Source of the DNA: Pedobacter punctiformis
GTDB lineage: Bacteria; Bacteroidota; Bacteroidia; Sphingobacteriales; Sphingobacteriaceae
Reading direction: 5' to 3'
NCBI RefSeq assembly: GCF_027213715.1
Contig: NZ_JAPWGM010000004.1
Span: forward strand, 124,001 to 188,000
Length of the DNA stretch: 64,000 nucleotides
Position numbers and translations under genes: made by a program. Below the pieces are notes generated by a model. That model was not told the DNA's origin. It ran no database searches and saw nothing but the letters and a program-made list of their open reading frames with translations. Positions 33,565-42,780 of the stretch are shown one piece after another; the stretch's first letter is position 1; each line of letters starts with the position of its first letter.

Positions 33565-35355
33565 TTAAATACTGCGGCTTTCTTCTTCCAAAAGTTGATT
33601 GTTATACAGTTCGGTATAAGTCCCATTCAGGTTAAGTAGTTCATTATGTGTGCCTTGTTCTATAATGCTGCCGTTATCTAATACCAGGATTTTATCTGCA
33701 TTTTTAATTGTTGATATCCGGTGTGCAATAAGAATACTGGTCTTTCCATGCATAATTTTACCTAAATTTTGCAAAATTTCCTCTTCTGTTTTGGTATCAA
33801 CAGCCGAAAGGCAATCATCAAATATTAAAATTTTAGGCGATTTAATTAGTGCTCTGGCTATAGATACACGTTGTTTTTGCCCACCTGACAGGGTAATTCC
33901 ACGTTCGCCGAGCATAGTTTCAAACCGCTCTTCAAAATCCATAATGTTACTGTAAACCGAAGCATTTTTTGCAGCAAGGTGTACTTCTTCATCTGTTGTC
34001 TGATCTAAACCGAAAGCAATATTATTTTTAATGGTATCCGAAAAAAGGAAAACTTCCTGTGGTACAAAACCAATCTGGCTACGGTAGTTTTTTAAATTCA
34101 GACCTTTTATATTGCTGCCATCTATATCAATTTCGCCTTGCTCCACATCGTACATCCTCATAATTAAATTGGCTAATGTGGATTTTCCTGAGCCTGTTTT
34201 GCCAATAATAGCAACAAATTCGCCACTGTTAATTTCAAAACTTACATCCTTTAAAGCCTGTATTCCAGTATCGGGATAAGTAAAGTTTACCTTTTTAAAA
34301 ACGATGTTTCCATTAATTTCCCGTTCGGTTTCATTGGTAGATTGAATATCTGAAGAGATTTCTAAAAACTCATTAATTCTTTTTTGTGATGCCGCGGCCC
34401 TTTGAATAAGAGAAGTTACCCAGCCCAGCATGGTTACCGGAAAAGTAAGCTGATTGATGTAAATAATGAACTCAGCAATATTTCCGGCGGTAATACTGCC
34501 ATTCATCACTTGGATTCCTCCGATGTAAATGGTTAAAATAGTGCTTAATCCGATAAGTAAAAGCATTGTTGGGTAAAATAATGCCGAAACCTTAACCAGG
34601 CTCATCGAATCTTTTTTATACTCGTTACTTTGAATTTCAAACATCGTACGTGTGTAATCCTCCCGAACATACGATTTGATAATCCTGATGCCTGAGAAAC
34701 GCTCCTGTACAAAACTGGAAAGTTCAGAAAGCCTTTCTTGTATTTTACCGCTTTTTTTAAATATAACCGTGTTTACATAATATATAATAATCACCAAAAG
34801 GGGCAAAGGGGCAAGGCAATAAATGGCTAGTCTGGTATTTACATCAAACATGGAGTAAATTATCAATACCGATAAAACCAGCGTATTGGCCGTGTACATA
34901 ATGGCCGGACCAACATACATTCGTACCCGGTTTACATCTTCTGTTGCACGAGCCATCAAATCGCCGGTATTGTTGCGGCGGTAAAAACCCAAACTCAATT
35001 CCTGGTAATGGTTATAAATATCATTCTTCATGTCAAATTCTATATGTCTCGACATTAGAATAATGGTTTGACGCATAAAGAATAAAAATAAACCTCTAAG
35101 TAAATAGAGTGCTATAACCAATAAGCCGAAATACAGCAGGCTGTTGCTGAAAATATCATAAATAATTTGCTGACGGTTAAATCCGTTAAAAAGCATATAG
35201 ATTTGAATGTTTTCAGTAATCAAATCAAAGGCATAACCAATAACCTGGGCCGGAATTACACCGAAGATGTTAGAAATAACAACGAAAATAATTCCCGGAA
35301 TAATCCACCATTTATATTTATAGAAATACTTATTTAAATGACGAAGATGTTTCAT
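33565..35355 (-). CDS. ABC transporter, fused permease and ATPase (exporter type)
   Basis: 596 residues from the ATG at 35355 (MKHLRHLNKYF); a TTG three codons upstream is an unlikely alternative. Six membrane helices in residues 1-320, then the ATPase with Walker A IIGKTGSGKST, Q-loop VPQEVFLF, signature LSGGQKQR, Walker B ILIFDDCLSAVD and switch His in LIAHRIST. All catalytic residues present, so it should work as a homodimer or paired half-transporter of the MsbA/LmrA exporter class. Substrate unknown. A TAAGTTTG -7 element lies 7 bases before the ATG, hinting at a leaderless transcript. Confidence 0.92.
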   Translation of the reverse strand: MKHLRHLNKYFYKYKWWIIPGIIFVVISNIFGVIPAQVIGYAFDLITENIQIYMLFNGFNRQQIIYDIFSNSLLYFGLLVIALYLLRGLFLFFMRQTIILMSRHIEFDMKNDIYNHYQELSLGFYRRNNTGDLMARATEDVNRVRMYVGPAIMYTANTLVLSVLIIYSMFDVNTRLAIYCLAPLPLLVIIIYYVNTVIFKKSGKIQERLSELSSFVQERFSGIRIIKSYVREDYTRTMFEIQSNEYKKDSMSLVKVSALFYPTMLLLIGLSTILTIYIGGIQVMNGSITAGNIAEFIIYINQLTFPVTMLGWVTSLIQRAAASQKRINEFLEISSDIQSTNETEREINGNIVFKKVNFTYPDTGIQALKDVSFEINSGEFVAIIGKTGSGKSTLANLIMRMYDVEQGEIDIDGSNIKGLNLKNYRSQIGFVPQEVFLFSDTIKNNIAFGLDQTTDEEVHLAAKNASVYSNIMDFEERFETMLGERGITLSGGQKQRVSIARALIKSPKILIFDDCLSAVDTKTEEEILQNLGKIMHGKTSILIAHRISTIKNADKILVLDNGSIIEQGTHNELLNLNGTYTELYNNQLLEEESRSI

Positions 35356-35361
35356 GTAAAG

Positions 35362-35369
35362 CAAACTTA
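35362..35369 (-). promoter_or_regulatory. -7 element directly before the ABC exporter ATG
   Basis: Minus-strand TAAGTTTG, a perfect TAnnTTTG, ending 7 bases 5' of the start codon. If used, transcription would begin at or next to the ATG. No clear -33 box. Confidence 0.3.
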
Positions 35370-35560
35370 GATAAAACCTCGAAGCATTTACGAAACCAGT
35401 TGAAAAAAAGTCTAAAAGTTTACAATAGTTTATAAAATAACAGCATTTGACCTGTATTCTTTTTATTTTATAAATAGGTTGAAATGAATGGGATTAATTA
35501 AAACATTAAAGTAATTTTGTTATAGTTTAGCGAAAAGCGTGTAATAATGGTTTTTTATTT

Positions 35561-35568
35561 TAATTTTG
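35561..35568 (+). promoter_or_regulatory. -7 element of the leucine dehydrogenase gene
   Basis: TAATTTTG, a perfect TAnnTTTG, 24 bases before the start codon. The -33 region is weak. Confidence 0.45.
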
Positions 35569-35592
35569 CAGCAGGTTAGCTCTACGTAAATT

Positions 35593-36681
35593 ATGCCAGC
35601 GAATTCTTCATCCGAAACTTCAATTTTAGATCAGTTAAGTGTCTATGGACATAAGAAATTGGTTTTCTGTAACGATGCAGACACGGGTTTAAAAGCCATT
35701 ATAGCTATTCATGATACTACATTAGGTCCTGCATTAGGCGGAACCCGTATGTGGAGTTATGCTACAGAAGGAGAAGCCTTAGAAGATGCCCTTCGTTTAT
35801 CTCGTGGTATGACTTATAAATCGGCCATTACCGGATTAAATTTAGGTGGTGGTAAAGGGGTCATTATTGGAGATTCCAGAAAAGACAAAACCGAAACTTT
35901 AATGCGCAGCTACGGCAGGTTTATTAAAAACCTGAACGGAGAGTTTATTACTGCTGAGGAGATGGGCACCAATACCCGCGATATGGAGTACATTCGGATG
36001 GAAACCAATTATGTTACCGGTGTACCTGAATCAATTGGTGGCGCCGGAAATCCTGCTCCGTTTACGGCTCAGGGTGTGTATTTGGGTATCAAAGCCAGTG
36101 TTAAAGAAGTTTTTGGTACGGATATGCTGGCCGGAAGAACAATTGTAGTACAGGGAATTGGTAATGTAGGAGAGCATTTAGTAGCTTTGCTGAGAAAAGA
36201 AAATGCCGAAGTACTAATTAGCGATATTAACCAGGAACAACTTACTTACGTTGCTCGTAAATATAAAGCGAAACCAATTGAGGCGGATAAAATTTTCGGC
36301 ATCGATGCGGATGTATATGCCCCTTGTGCAATGGGCGCAACCGTAAACAACAAAACGATTGAGAAAATGAAATTTGCAATTATTGCAGGCTCGGCAAACA
36401 ATCAGTTAAAAGATGAACTTGCCGATGGCGAATTGCTTTTAAATAAGGGAATTTTATTTGCTCCTGATTATTTAATTAATGCCGGAGGATTAATTGCATG
36501 TTATTCTGAGTTAACAGGTTTTGGTAAAAAAAGAACTGTACAGCTTACAGAAAATATTTATGAAGCAACCAGAAATGTAATTAAATTAAGTAAAACAGAA
36601 AAAATTTCAACCATTACAGCTGCAAACCGCATCGCCGAAAAGCGGATTGAAGACATTAAAAAAATTAAATCATCATATTAA
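35593..36681 (+). CDS. Leucine dehydrogenase-type Glu/Leu/Phe/Val dehydrogenase
   Basis: 362 residues, the size of leucine/phenylalanine dehydrogenases (about 360) rather than glutamate dehydrogenases (about 450). Substrate-binding domain with GPALGGTRMW and catalytic Lys in LNLGGGKGVI; NAD-binding Rossmann motif VVQGIGNVGEHLV at about 180; later APCAMGATVNN and INAGGLI typical of the leucine dehydrogenase branch. It should oxidatively deaminate branched-chain amino acids to 2-oxo acids with NAD+. It is followed 43 bases later by nusB on the same strand and may share a transcript. Confidence 0.9.
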   Translation: MPANSSSETSILDQLSVYGHKKLVFCNDADTGLKAIIAIHDTTLGPALGGTRMWSYATEGEALEDALRLSRGMTYKSAITGLNLGGGKGVIIGDSRKDKTETLMRSYGRFIKNLNGEFITAEEMGTNTRDMEYIRMETNYVTGVPESIGGAGNPAPFTAQGVYLGIKASVKEVFGTDMLAGRTIVVQGIGNVGEHLVALLRKENAEVLISDINQEQLTYVARKYKAKPIEADKIFGIDADVYAPCAMGATVNNKTIEKMKFAIIAGSANNQLKDELADGELLLNKGILFAPDYLINAGGLIACYSELTGFGKKRTVQLTENIYEATRNVIKLSKTEKISTITAANRIAEKRIEDIKKIKSSY

Positions 36682-36724
36682 ATAATTATAAAAGGTCTAA
36701 AAAACCATATTCGTTCTTACATTC

Positions 36725-37675
36725 ATGTTAAATAGAAGGCACCTAAGAATCAAAGCTTTGCAAAATATTTTTGCTTGGCACATGACAGAAAAAAAAGACA
36801 TCAGAGGCTACTTAAAAACCCTGATGCAAAGTATCGACAGCGTATACGAAATGTATATATGGATGCTTTCCTTATTGGTAGAAGTTACAGAGTTTACAGC
36901 AAACGATGCTGCTGAACGGGCCAATAAGCATATTAAAACAGCTGACGATATTAATCCAAACTTAAAACTACTGCACAACAAGTTCAGTGTTTTAATGCAG
37001 CAAAATCCTGAATACATTTCGGCGGTTAAAAAATATAAAGTAGACTGGGGTTTCGATCCTGAAATCCGTAAAACCGTTTACAATTCATTAAAAGCTTCAA
37101 AAGAATATGCAGAATACCTTGCTGATCCAAACGAAAGTTTAGAATCATCAAAGGACATCATCAAATTTATTTTCAGAAAAATTCTTTTAAAAAATCAGGC
37201 GATTATCCAGGTTTTTGAAGAGAAATTTATCAACTGGCAGGTTGATCATGAAGTGATGAAAGGTATGGTAGCAAAAACGTTAAAGAATTTCACTTCGGAG
37301 GATCCTTTTAAAAACAAACTGACCGAAATTAGTGCAGATTGGATTGAGGATAGCAAATTTGTTCAGGATTTATTCCTTTACACTTTGCAAAATGATGAGA
37401 AATATCAGGAAATGATTGCTGATCGTACCAAAAACTGGGAATCTGAGCGTATTGCTTTAATGGATACCATTTTAATGAAGATGGCAATTTGCGAACTGCT
37501 TAATTTTACTTCAATTCCGGTAAAAGTAACGATTAACGAATACCTTGAATTATCAAAAGATTACAGTACGCCGAAAAGTAATTCATTTATTAACGGTATT
37601 TTGGACAAAATTTTAAGCGATCTGAAGAAAACCAATACCATTAAAAAGATTGGCCGAGGTTTAATTGAAGAATAA
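36725..37675 (+). CDS. nusB: Transcription antitermination factor NusB (long Bacteroidota form)
   Basis: 316 residues, about twice the size of E. coli NusB. The start MLNRRHLRIKALQNIFAWHM is the conserved NusB opening, followed by a lineage-specific helical insertion, and the classic C-terminal part ERIALMDTILMKMAICELLNF-SIPVKVTINEYLELSKDYSTPKSNSFINGILDKIL. It should bind NusE/S10 and boxA RNA during rRNA transcription. First of a run nusB, DUF1573 lipoprotein, yajC with small gaps. Confidence 0.93.
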   Translation: MLNRRHLRIKALQNIFAWHMTEKKDIRGYLKTLMQSIDSVYEMYIWMLSLLVEVTEFTANDAAERANKHIKTADDINPNLKLLHNKFSVLMQQNPEYISAVKKYKVDWGFDPEIRKTVYNSLKASKEYAEYLADPNESLESSKDIIKFIFRKILLKNQAIIQVFEEKFINWQVDHEVMKGMVAKTLKNFTSEDPFKNKLTEISADWIEDSKFVQDLFLYTLQNDEKYQEMIADRTKNWESERIALMDTILMKMAICELLNFTSIPVKVTINEYLELSKDYSTPKSNSFINGILDKILSDLKKTNTIKKIGRGLIEE

Positions 37676-37689
37676 AAGATATTTAGATA

Positions 37690-38151
37690 ATGAAAAAAAT
37701 ATTTATCCTGGCTATTGCAGCATTATCATTTACAGCCTGCCACAATGCAAATAATCAAACAAAAGAAGAATCAACCGGCGTATCTATTGGTAACGATACT
37801 TCTAAAACCGCTTCGAAAATAGCGCCGGCTGATGCAGCTGTGATTTCTTTTGATCGTGAAATTTATGATTTTGAGAAAATTCAGCAGGGAGAAAAAGTTC
37901 AGCACGATTTTAAATTTAAAAACACAGGTAAAAGTCCCTTAATTATTACAAATGCCACTGCCACATGCGGTTGTACTATTCCTGAGTCGCCAAAAGAACC
38001 AATTTTGCCGGGTAAAGAAGGGGTTATTAAGGTTGTTTTTAACAGTGAAGGTAAATTCGGAATGCAAGATAAAATCGTTACGGTTACTTCTAATGCTAAC
38101 CCTAACGTGAGCACTGTACATTTGGTAGGAGAGGTTTTAGCAAAGAAATAG
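37690..38151 (+). CDS. DUF1573 domain lipoprotein
   Basis: 153 residues. Lipoprotein signal with lipobox FTAC then HNANN. The body is one DUF1573 immunoglobulin-like domain: FDREIYDFEKIQQGEKVQHDFKFKNTGKSPLIITNATATCGCT with the conserved CGC and the ending VTSNANPNVSTVHLVGEV. Role unknown, probably a periplasmic or surface β-sandwich. It lies between nusB and yajC, a conserved arrangement in this group as far as I recall. Confidence 0.85.
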   Translation: MKKIFILAIAALSFTACHNANNQTKEESTGVSIGNDTSKTASKIAPADAAVISFDREIYDFEKIQQGEKVQHDFKFKNTGKSPLIITNATATCGCTIPESPKEPILPGKEGVIKVVFNSEGKFGMQDKIVTVTSNANPNVSTVHLVGEVLAKK

Positions 38152-38195
38152 CTAAGCCCAAAAGATAAAATTTAAACAACACAAATAAATAAGAA

Positions 38196-38525
38196 ATGAC
38201 ATCAACAGTAATTTTACAGGCCGCAGGTGGTAGCAATATGCTAAGTACTATTGTGCCAATGGTATTAATCATGGTAGTTTTTTACTTCTTCATGATCCGT
38301 CCGCAGGTTAAAAAAGCTAAAGACCATAAAAAATTGGTTGAAGAATTGAAAAAAGGAGATAAAATTGTAACTACTGCTGGTATTCATGGTCGCATTGTTG
38401 ACATGAACGAAACAACTTTCTTAATTGAAGTAGAGGGTGGCGTTAAAATCCGTTTTGATAAAACTGCAGTATCTTTAGATGCAACTAAAGCTGTAGCTCC
38501 AAAAGATTTAGGCCCTAAAGCTTAA
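38196..38525 (+). CDS. yajC: Preprotein translocase subunit YajC
   Basis: 109 residues with a single N-terminal membrane helix (about 15-37, ending FYFFMIRPQ) and the hallmark RPQVKKAKDHKKLVEELKKGDKIVTTAGIHGRIVDM. YajC associates with SecDF, whose gene lies elsewhere in this window (62463-64000). Followed by a strong terminator, so it ends the nusB-DUF1573-yajC unit. Confidence 0.95.
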   Translation: MTSTVILQAAGGSNMLSTIVPMVLIMVVFYFFMIRPQVKKAKDHKKLVEELKKGDKIVTTAGIHGRIVDMNETTFLIEVEGGVKIRFDKTAVSLDATKAVAPKDLGPKA

Positions 38526-38541
38526 TTTTATATACGCTTAC

Positions 38542-38574
38542 AAAAGGCCATCTGAATTTCAGATGGCCTTTTTT
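38542..38574 (+). terminator. Terminator after yajC
   Basis: Thirteen-base perfect stem AAAAGGCCATCTG/CAGATGGCCTTTT with a five-base loop and a T-run. Confidence 0.93.
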
Positions 38575-38632
38575 GTTATAAATTATTCTGGTGTGATTGG
38601 AAGCTCAGCACCTTCCTCTTTTAAAATTTTAC

Positions 38633-38640
38633 TACATTTG
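38633..38640 (+). promoter_or_regulatory. -7 element before the ybbR-like gene
   Basis: TACATTTG, a perfect TAnnTTTG, 57 bases before the start codon, in the gap after the yajC terminator where a promoter is needed. No clear -33 box. Confidence 0.4.
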
Positions 38641-38696
38641 GCTAAATTGTTGCATGGTTGAGCATTAAAAGCCTCTATCATCCATTTTCATAGCAT

Positions 38697-39644
38697 ATGC
38701 CCTTTATTAAGTTAACCCAAATAGAAAAAAGACGTGTTTTTAGCTTACTGGCTTGCCTGGTACTGGCGGTTGCGGCATGGCTTTTTATGGCGTTAAACAA
38801 CAAATATGTGTATACAGCTAAAACGGTATTGATTTACAAAAATTTCCCACAAAAACGGGCCTTTCATCCTTTGCAGTCTGATACAGTCGATTTACAGGTA
38901 GAAGGCACTGGCTGGCAGCTTTTATTTGCCCGTTTAAGAATTAATCCGCAATCTATTGCTGTAAGTTTAAATCAATTAAACTCAAAAGAGTTTATTGTGT
39001 TCTCTGATCAGTTGTACAACATTAATAAGCAACTGGAAAGTTCACAAAAGGTTATTTCGGTAAAACCAGATACGTTATACTTTGACTTTACTAAAAGAAC
39101 CGTTAAAAGAGTGGCAATTAAATTGATTAAGAAGATTGATTTTACCAAACAATACGGAATTTCCAGTGACATATTGCTCAATCCAAAATACGTTACCGTA
39201 ACCGGCCCGATTGAGGAGTTGGATAAAATTACAGAATGGTCAACAGATACCTTAAAACTGAGCAATTTGCAAAACAATGCAACGGTTAGGGTGCCCATGC
39301 AACACAGTACGCACAAAAATGTGAGTATTTTCCCATCGACTGTAGAAGTTAAATTACCGGTAGATGAATTTACAGAAAAGACAATAGAAGTTCCTTTAAA
39401 GATTATTAATAACCGCAATTATAATAGCATTAAGCTTTATCCGAAAAAAATAAAAGTTACCTTTTTGGTGGCTCTAAGTAATTATGAGCAGGTTGATGAA
39501 AGTTTTATTCAGGCAAGTGTTGATGCCGATGAATGGTCAAACCTGCATCATAATCAATTTACGGTGAAGATTACCGAATTCCCGGATTATTGTAAACTAA
39601 TTAACATTTCTCCATCTAAAATAGATTTCGTAGTCGAAAAATAA
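38697..39644 (+). CDS. YbbR-like domain protein
   Basis: 315 residues: one N-terminal membrane helix (about 13-33, FSLLACLVLAVAAWLFMAL), then extracytoplasmic β-rich YbbR-like repeats, e.g. YGISSDILLNPKYVTVTGPIEELDKITEWSTDTLKL. In Gram-positives the YbbR protein (CdaR) regulates cyclic-di-AMP cyclase; whether that holds here is unknown because no cyclase gene is near. The stop overlaps the coaE start by one base, so translation is coupled to coenzyme A biosynthesis. Confidence 0.82.
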   Translation: MPFIKLTQIEKRRVFSLLACLVLAVAAWLFMALNNKYVYTAKTVLIYKNFPQKRAFHPLQSDTVDLQVEGTGWQLLFARLRINPQSIAVSLNQLNSKEFIVFSDQLYNINKQLESSQKVISVKPDTLYFDFTKRTVKRVAIKLIKKIDFTKQYGISSDILLNPKYVTVTGPIEELDKITEWSTDTLKLSNLQNNATVRVPMQHSTHKNVSIFPSTVEVKLPVDEFTEKTIEVPLKIINNRNYNSIKLYPKKIKVTFLVALSNYEQVDESFIQASVDADEWSNLHHNQFTVKITEFPDYCKLINISPSKIDFVVEK

Positions 39645-40243
39645 TGTATAAAGTTGGTATAACAGGCGGAATAGGCAGCGGTAAAACAACCGTATGCAAA
39701 GTTTTTGAAGTATTGGGTATCCCCGTTTTTTATGCAGATACCGTTGCCAAAGAAATTATAGTGGAAGATGCTTTACTGATAGAGGGTATAAAAAGTACTT
39801 TCGGAAAGGAGAGCTATTTTGAAGATGGCAAATTAAATAATAAACATATTGCGGCTATTGTATTTAATAATGAAATGGAGCTGGCAAAGTTAAATGCACT
39901 GGTTCATCCAGCAGTTTTCAGGGCATTTGATCATTGGGAAAAGCAAATTGATCCTGCTGTGCCCTATACTTTAAAGGAAGCTGCCTTATTATTTGAGAGT
40001 GGCTCTTATAAAATGTGTGATACCAATATTTTGGTTACTGCACCATTGGAAGTTAAGCTAAACAGGGTGATGCTACGGGATAACGTTTCTGCTGAACAAG
40101 TAAAAGCCAGAATGGATAAGCAGTTTAATGATGAGAAAAAGAAAGAAATGGCCAATCATTTTATAATAAACGATGAAGAACATGGAATTATTGAACAGGT
40201 TTTGGCATTACATAAGAAATTTTTAGAGGTAAGTAAAAGATAA
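39644..40243 (+). CDS. coaE: Dephospho-CoA kinase
   Basis: 199 residues, normal length. P-loop GITGGIGSGKTTV at residues 5-17, PVFYADTVAKEI with the substrate Asp, LVHPAVF, and KEAALLFESG of the lid-region motif. Catalyses the last step of coenzyme A synthesis. Overlaps both neighbours by one base (TAATG junctions), giving a tightly coupled trio with the ybbR-like and MBL exonuclease genes. Confidence 0.96.
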   Translation: MYKVGITGGIGSGKTTVCKVFEVLGIPVFYADTVAKEIIVEDALLIEGIKSTFGKESYFEDGKLNNKHIAAIVFNNEMELAKLNALVHPAVFRAFDHWEKQIDPAVPYTLKEAALLFESGSYKMCDTNILVTAPLEVKLNRVMLRDNVSAEQVKARMDKQFNDEKKKEMANHFIINDEEHGIIEQVLALHKKFLEVSKR

Positions 40244-41184
40244 TGATACTGGAAGATTTTATTACAATTACCTCAATGGGATTGTATTGTGTGTATGGAG
40301 ATTTTTATCTTGATCCTCAGCAACCGGTTAAAGAAGCCGTAATTTCTCATGCGCATGGCGATCATGCGGTAGGTGGGAATCAAAATGTTTATTGTACGGG
40401 AGCTACAACTGCATTTATGAAACATCGCTACCGTAAATTTGCTGCAGGCGATTTTCATATTAAAAGTTACCATCAATCCTTTAAATTAAAAGAGGTAACC
40501 ATTACTTTTTACCCTGCAGGCCATATATTGGGTTCTGCACAGGTAATGATGGAATATAAAGGCGTTAAATACCTTTATACGGGTGACTATAAGATTGAGC
40601 CTGATATCACCTGTGAGCCTTTTGAATTTATACAGGCAGATGTTTTAATTACAGAAAGTACTTTCGCCGATCCGGAAACCAAACATCCTGAAGCAGCAGG
40701 AGAAATTAACAAGCTAAATGCTACAAACGCTAATATTATGCTTGGTGCTTATGCGTTAGGAAAAAGCCAGCGTATTATTCAGTTGATTAACCAATATTGT
40801 CCTGATAAAAATATACTGGTACACCATAGCATTATGCCTTTTGTTAAAATTTATGAAGAGCATGGCATGAAACCCGGGAAATACCAGGTTTACGATCGGA
40901 AAGTGATGAAGCAAAATACCCAGCATCAGGTTTATATTGTACCACCAATGGTTTTTCATAGTTATTTTAAAGCGGTAAATGTAGTCAGGGCATTTGCTTC
41001 AGGCTGGAAAAACCTTCAGCAGCAAAATGGAATTTCACTTTATATATCTGATCATGCAGATTGGGATGCCATATTGGAAACCATAGAAAAAGTACAACCC
41101 AAAGAAGTTTGGACTTTACATGGCGATGGAAAGCAATTAAAACAACATTTTGCAGGAAAACTGGAGGTTAAAATTTTAAACTAA
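40243..41184 (+). CDS. MBL-fold exonuclease-like protein (ligase-associated exonuclease type)
   Basis: 313 residues with a metallo-β-lactamase core: HAHGDHAVGG (residues 36-45) binding two metals, PAGHILGSAQ, YTGDY, and a late SDHADW followed by a TLHGD ending that fits the β-CASP branch (mRNA 3'-processing factor/SNM1-like nucleases). Similar proteins are called ligase-associated DNA exonuclease, but no DNA ligase gene is beside it here. Starts with a one-base overlap with coaE. DNA or RNA substrate is not decided by sequence alone. Confidence 0.82.
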   Translation: MILEDFITITSMGLYCVYGDFYLDPQQPVKEAVISHAHGDHAVGGNQNVYCTGATTAFMKHRYRKFAAGDFHIKSYHQSFKLKEVTITFYPAGHILGSAQVMMEYKGVKYLYTGDYKIEPDITCEPFEFIQADVLITESTFADPETKHPEAAGEINKLNATNANIMLGAYALGKSQRIIQLINQYCPDKNILVHHSIMPFVKIYEEHGMKPGKYQVYDRKVMKQNTQHQVYIVPPMVFHSYFKAVNVVRAFASGWKNLQQQNGISLYISDHADWDAILETIEKVQPKEVWTLHGDGKQLKQHFAGKLEVKILN

Positions 41185-41245
41185 TGAACAACTGAGTTTT
41201 GAGCATGTTTAAAATCCGGCGATCAATCGTTTTAACAATTGAAAA

Positions 41246-41395
41246 ATGAAAGAAGGAGAAGACTTTTATTTTAACGAAGAAGGCTTAATGGTTTTTACAG
41301 AAGTTTACCATTTAAAAAGAGGGTATTGCTGTAAAAATAAGTGTAAACATTGCCCCTGGGGTTACGGAAAGAAAAAGGAAAAGAAGTCGTCTTAA
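41246..41395 (+). CDS. Small Cys-rich DUF5522-like protein
   Basis: 49 residues: [20 protein letters not shown], then [20 protein letters not shown] and a Lys-rich tail. Four cysteines in a CC-x4-C-x2-C pattern next to Pro-Trp-Gly suggest a metal-binding knuckle; matches the DUF5522 type as I remember it. The start lies 62 bases after the exonuclease gene, same strand. The 3' end overlaps the end of the convergent Uma2 gene by four bases. Function unknown; conservation of such small proteins in Bacteroidota supports a real gene. Confidence 0.75.
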   Translation: MKEGEDFYFNEEGLMVFTEVYHLKRGYCCKNKCKHCPWGYGKKKEKKSS

Positions 41396-41991
41396 TCTTT
41401 AATAGAAACCTTATTGTAAATCTCTGCTAAAGGAATTTCGAAACCCAAAGAATTAAATTTTAAAGTCTGATCTATATTTTTGTACTCCTTTAATTCCCAG
41501 TTCTGTTTCTCATTAATGTAAAACGCTTCAATTAATACCGATTCAGAATCAACCAGGATATACTCTTTCAGTGACGGGATGTCTCTGTAAAACTTAAATT
41601 TATTCCCTCTGTCGTAAGTTTTAGTTGAGGAAGATAAAATTTCTATGATTACAGCAGGCAGGATAGAGGTATTTTTATCATCCTTGCTGTGTACCAAATC
41701 GTTACAATAAATTGAAATATCCGGATAGGTAAATAATGTGTTTTCCGGAATTTGCATTCGCTTGTCGCTGCCATATGGGCGGCAGGATTTGCCTTTTAAT
41801 TTTATACCTATTTCAACAAAAAGATTAGTGAAAATTTCGTTATGGGTATCACTTGCTCCGGCCATGGCAAAAATCTCACCTTCAAAATATTCATGCTTTT
41901 CGTCAGATGAATCTTCCTTTTTAAGATATTCAGCAACCGAATATTTTTGTTTTAGGTAATCTACAGCAGGCTCATTAACTTCGTTTTCCAT
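41392..41991 (-). CDS. Uma2 family (DUF820) restriction-endonuclease-fold protein
   Basis: 199 residues with the Uma2 layout: [38 protein letters not shown] near the N-terminus, [10 protein letters not shown] (catalytic Asp) and [39 protein letters not shown], the PD-(D/E)xK-like core with Glu and Lys. These proteins are common as paralogues in Bacteroidota and cyanobacteria and their function is not established. Solitary gene; 3' end overlaps the convergent DUF5522-like gene. Confidence 0.9.
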   Translation of the reverse strand: MENEVNEPAVDYLKQKYSVAEYLKKEDSSDEKHEYFEGEIFAMAGASDTHNEIFTNLFVEIGIKLKGKSCRPYGSDKRMQIPENTLFTYPDISIYCNDLVHSKDDKNTSILPAVIIEILSSSTKTYDRGNKFKFYRDIPSLKEYILVDSESVLIEAFYINEKQNWELKEYKNIDQTLKFNSLGFEIPLAEIYNKVSIKD

Positions 41992-42055
41992 ACAAGCTAA
42001 ATTAATGAAACTAAATGGGCTATCATAACTAAGTTGCCAACAGAAAAGAAGTTTA

Positions 42056-42778
42056 TTAATGTGAATGCCCTAGGAAAAAACCAATAAGGGCAACACCAAT
42101 TCCCAGCAACACGGCAATCATTTTACGAATATTTATTTTATGATCAGCGCTGGATTCGAATAAAATAGTGGTAGAAATATGTAAAAAGATACCAATTACA
42201 ATACCCATTATTTTGTTAAAATAAGCCTCTACACCGCCAATAGTTCCATTGCTTAGTCCCATGCTTACATAAAAGCCCAGCGGAGCCATTATCGCAAATA
42301 TGACAAGGTAAACCATAATGCTTCCCTTTTTAAAGTGATTTTGCATTAAAATGCTGGCCAGTGCAAATGCAGCAGGGATGTGGTGTAAAGAGATTCCAAA
42401 AATTAATTCATTGTGCTGATCTTTAGCCAAAGGCATTCCCTCTAAAAAAGCATGTAAACATAAGCTAATCATAATTCCATAAGGGAAAGCATGTCCATCA
42501 TGATGTTTGTGAATATGTCCATGTTCTACACCTTCAGAAAACTGCTCAAGAAAAACTTGTAATAGAAAGCCAATTAAGATAAAGATTCCAATCTGCCAGC
42601 GGTCAGGGCCACTGTAGGCATCAGGAATTAAATGTAAAACGGTAATGGCAAATAAATAAGCCCCGCTAAAAGATAAAATAAGCTTAAGAAACTTAGATTT
42701 ATCGCTTTTAACTAAAAATATAGCCGATCCGCCTAAAAAAGCACAGAAGAAGAGTACGCAAATTTTCCAGACTTCCAT
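42056..42778 (-). CDS. ZIP family metal transporter
   Basis: 240 residues with about eight membrane helices. Metal-site helices are evident: [12 protein letters not shown] (HxxxE) and [10 protein letters not shown], plus a His-rich cytoplasmic loop [14 protein letters not shown] between helices 3 and 4, typical of zinc/iron ZIP permeases. It follows PAP2 and the methyltransferase on the minus strand with a 2-base gap, so the three form one unit. Likely imports Zn2+ or another divalent metal across the inner membrane. Confidence 0.88.
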   Translation of the reverse strand: MEVWKICVLFFCAFLGGSAIFLVKSDKSKFLKLILSFSGAYLFAITVLHLIPDAYSGPDRWQIGIFILIGFLLQVFLEQFSEGVEHGHIHKHHDGHAFPYGIMISLCLHAFLEGMPLAKDQHNELIFGISLHHIPAAFALASILMQNHFKKGSIMVYLVIFAIMAPLGFYVSMGLSNGTIGGVEAYFNKIMGIVIGIFLHISTTILFESSADHKINIRKMIAVLLGIGVALIGFFLGHSH

Positions 42779-42780
42779 TT

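Noticed and set aside
39008-39418. 136-codon minus-strand frame opposite the ybbR-like gene
   Set aside because: No start-site signal or family resemblance; the plus-strand ybbR-like gene is coupled to coaE on both sequence and context grounds.
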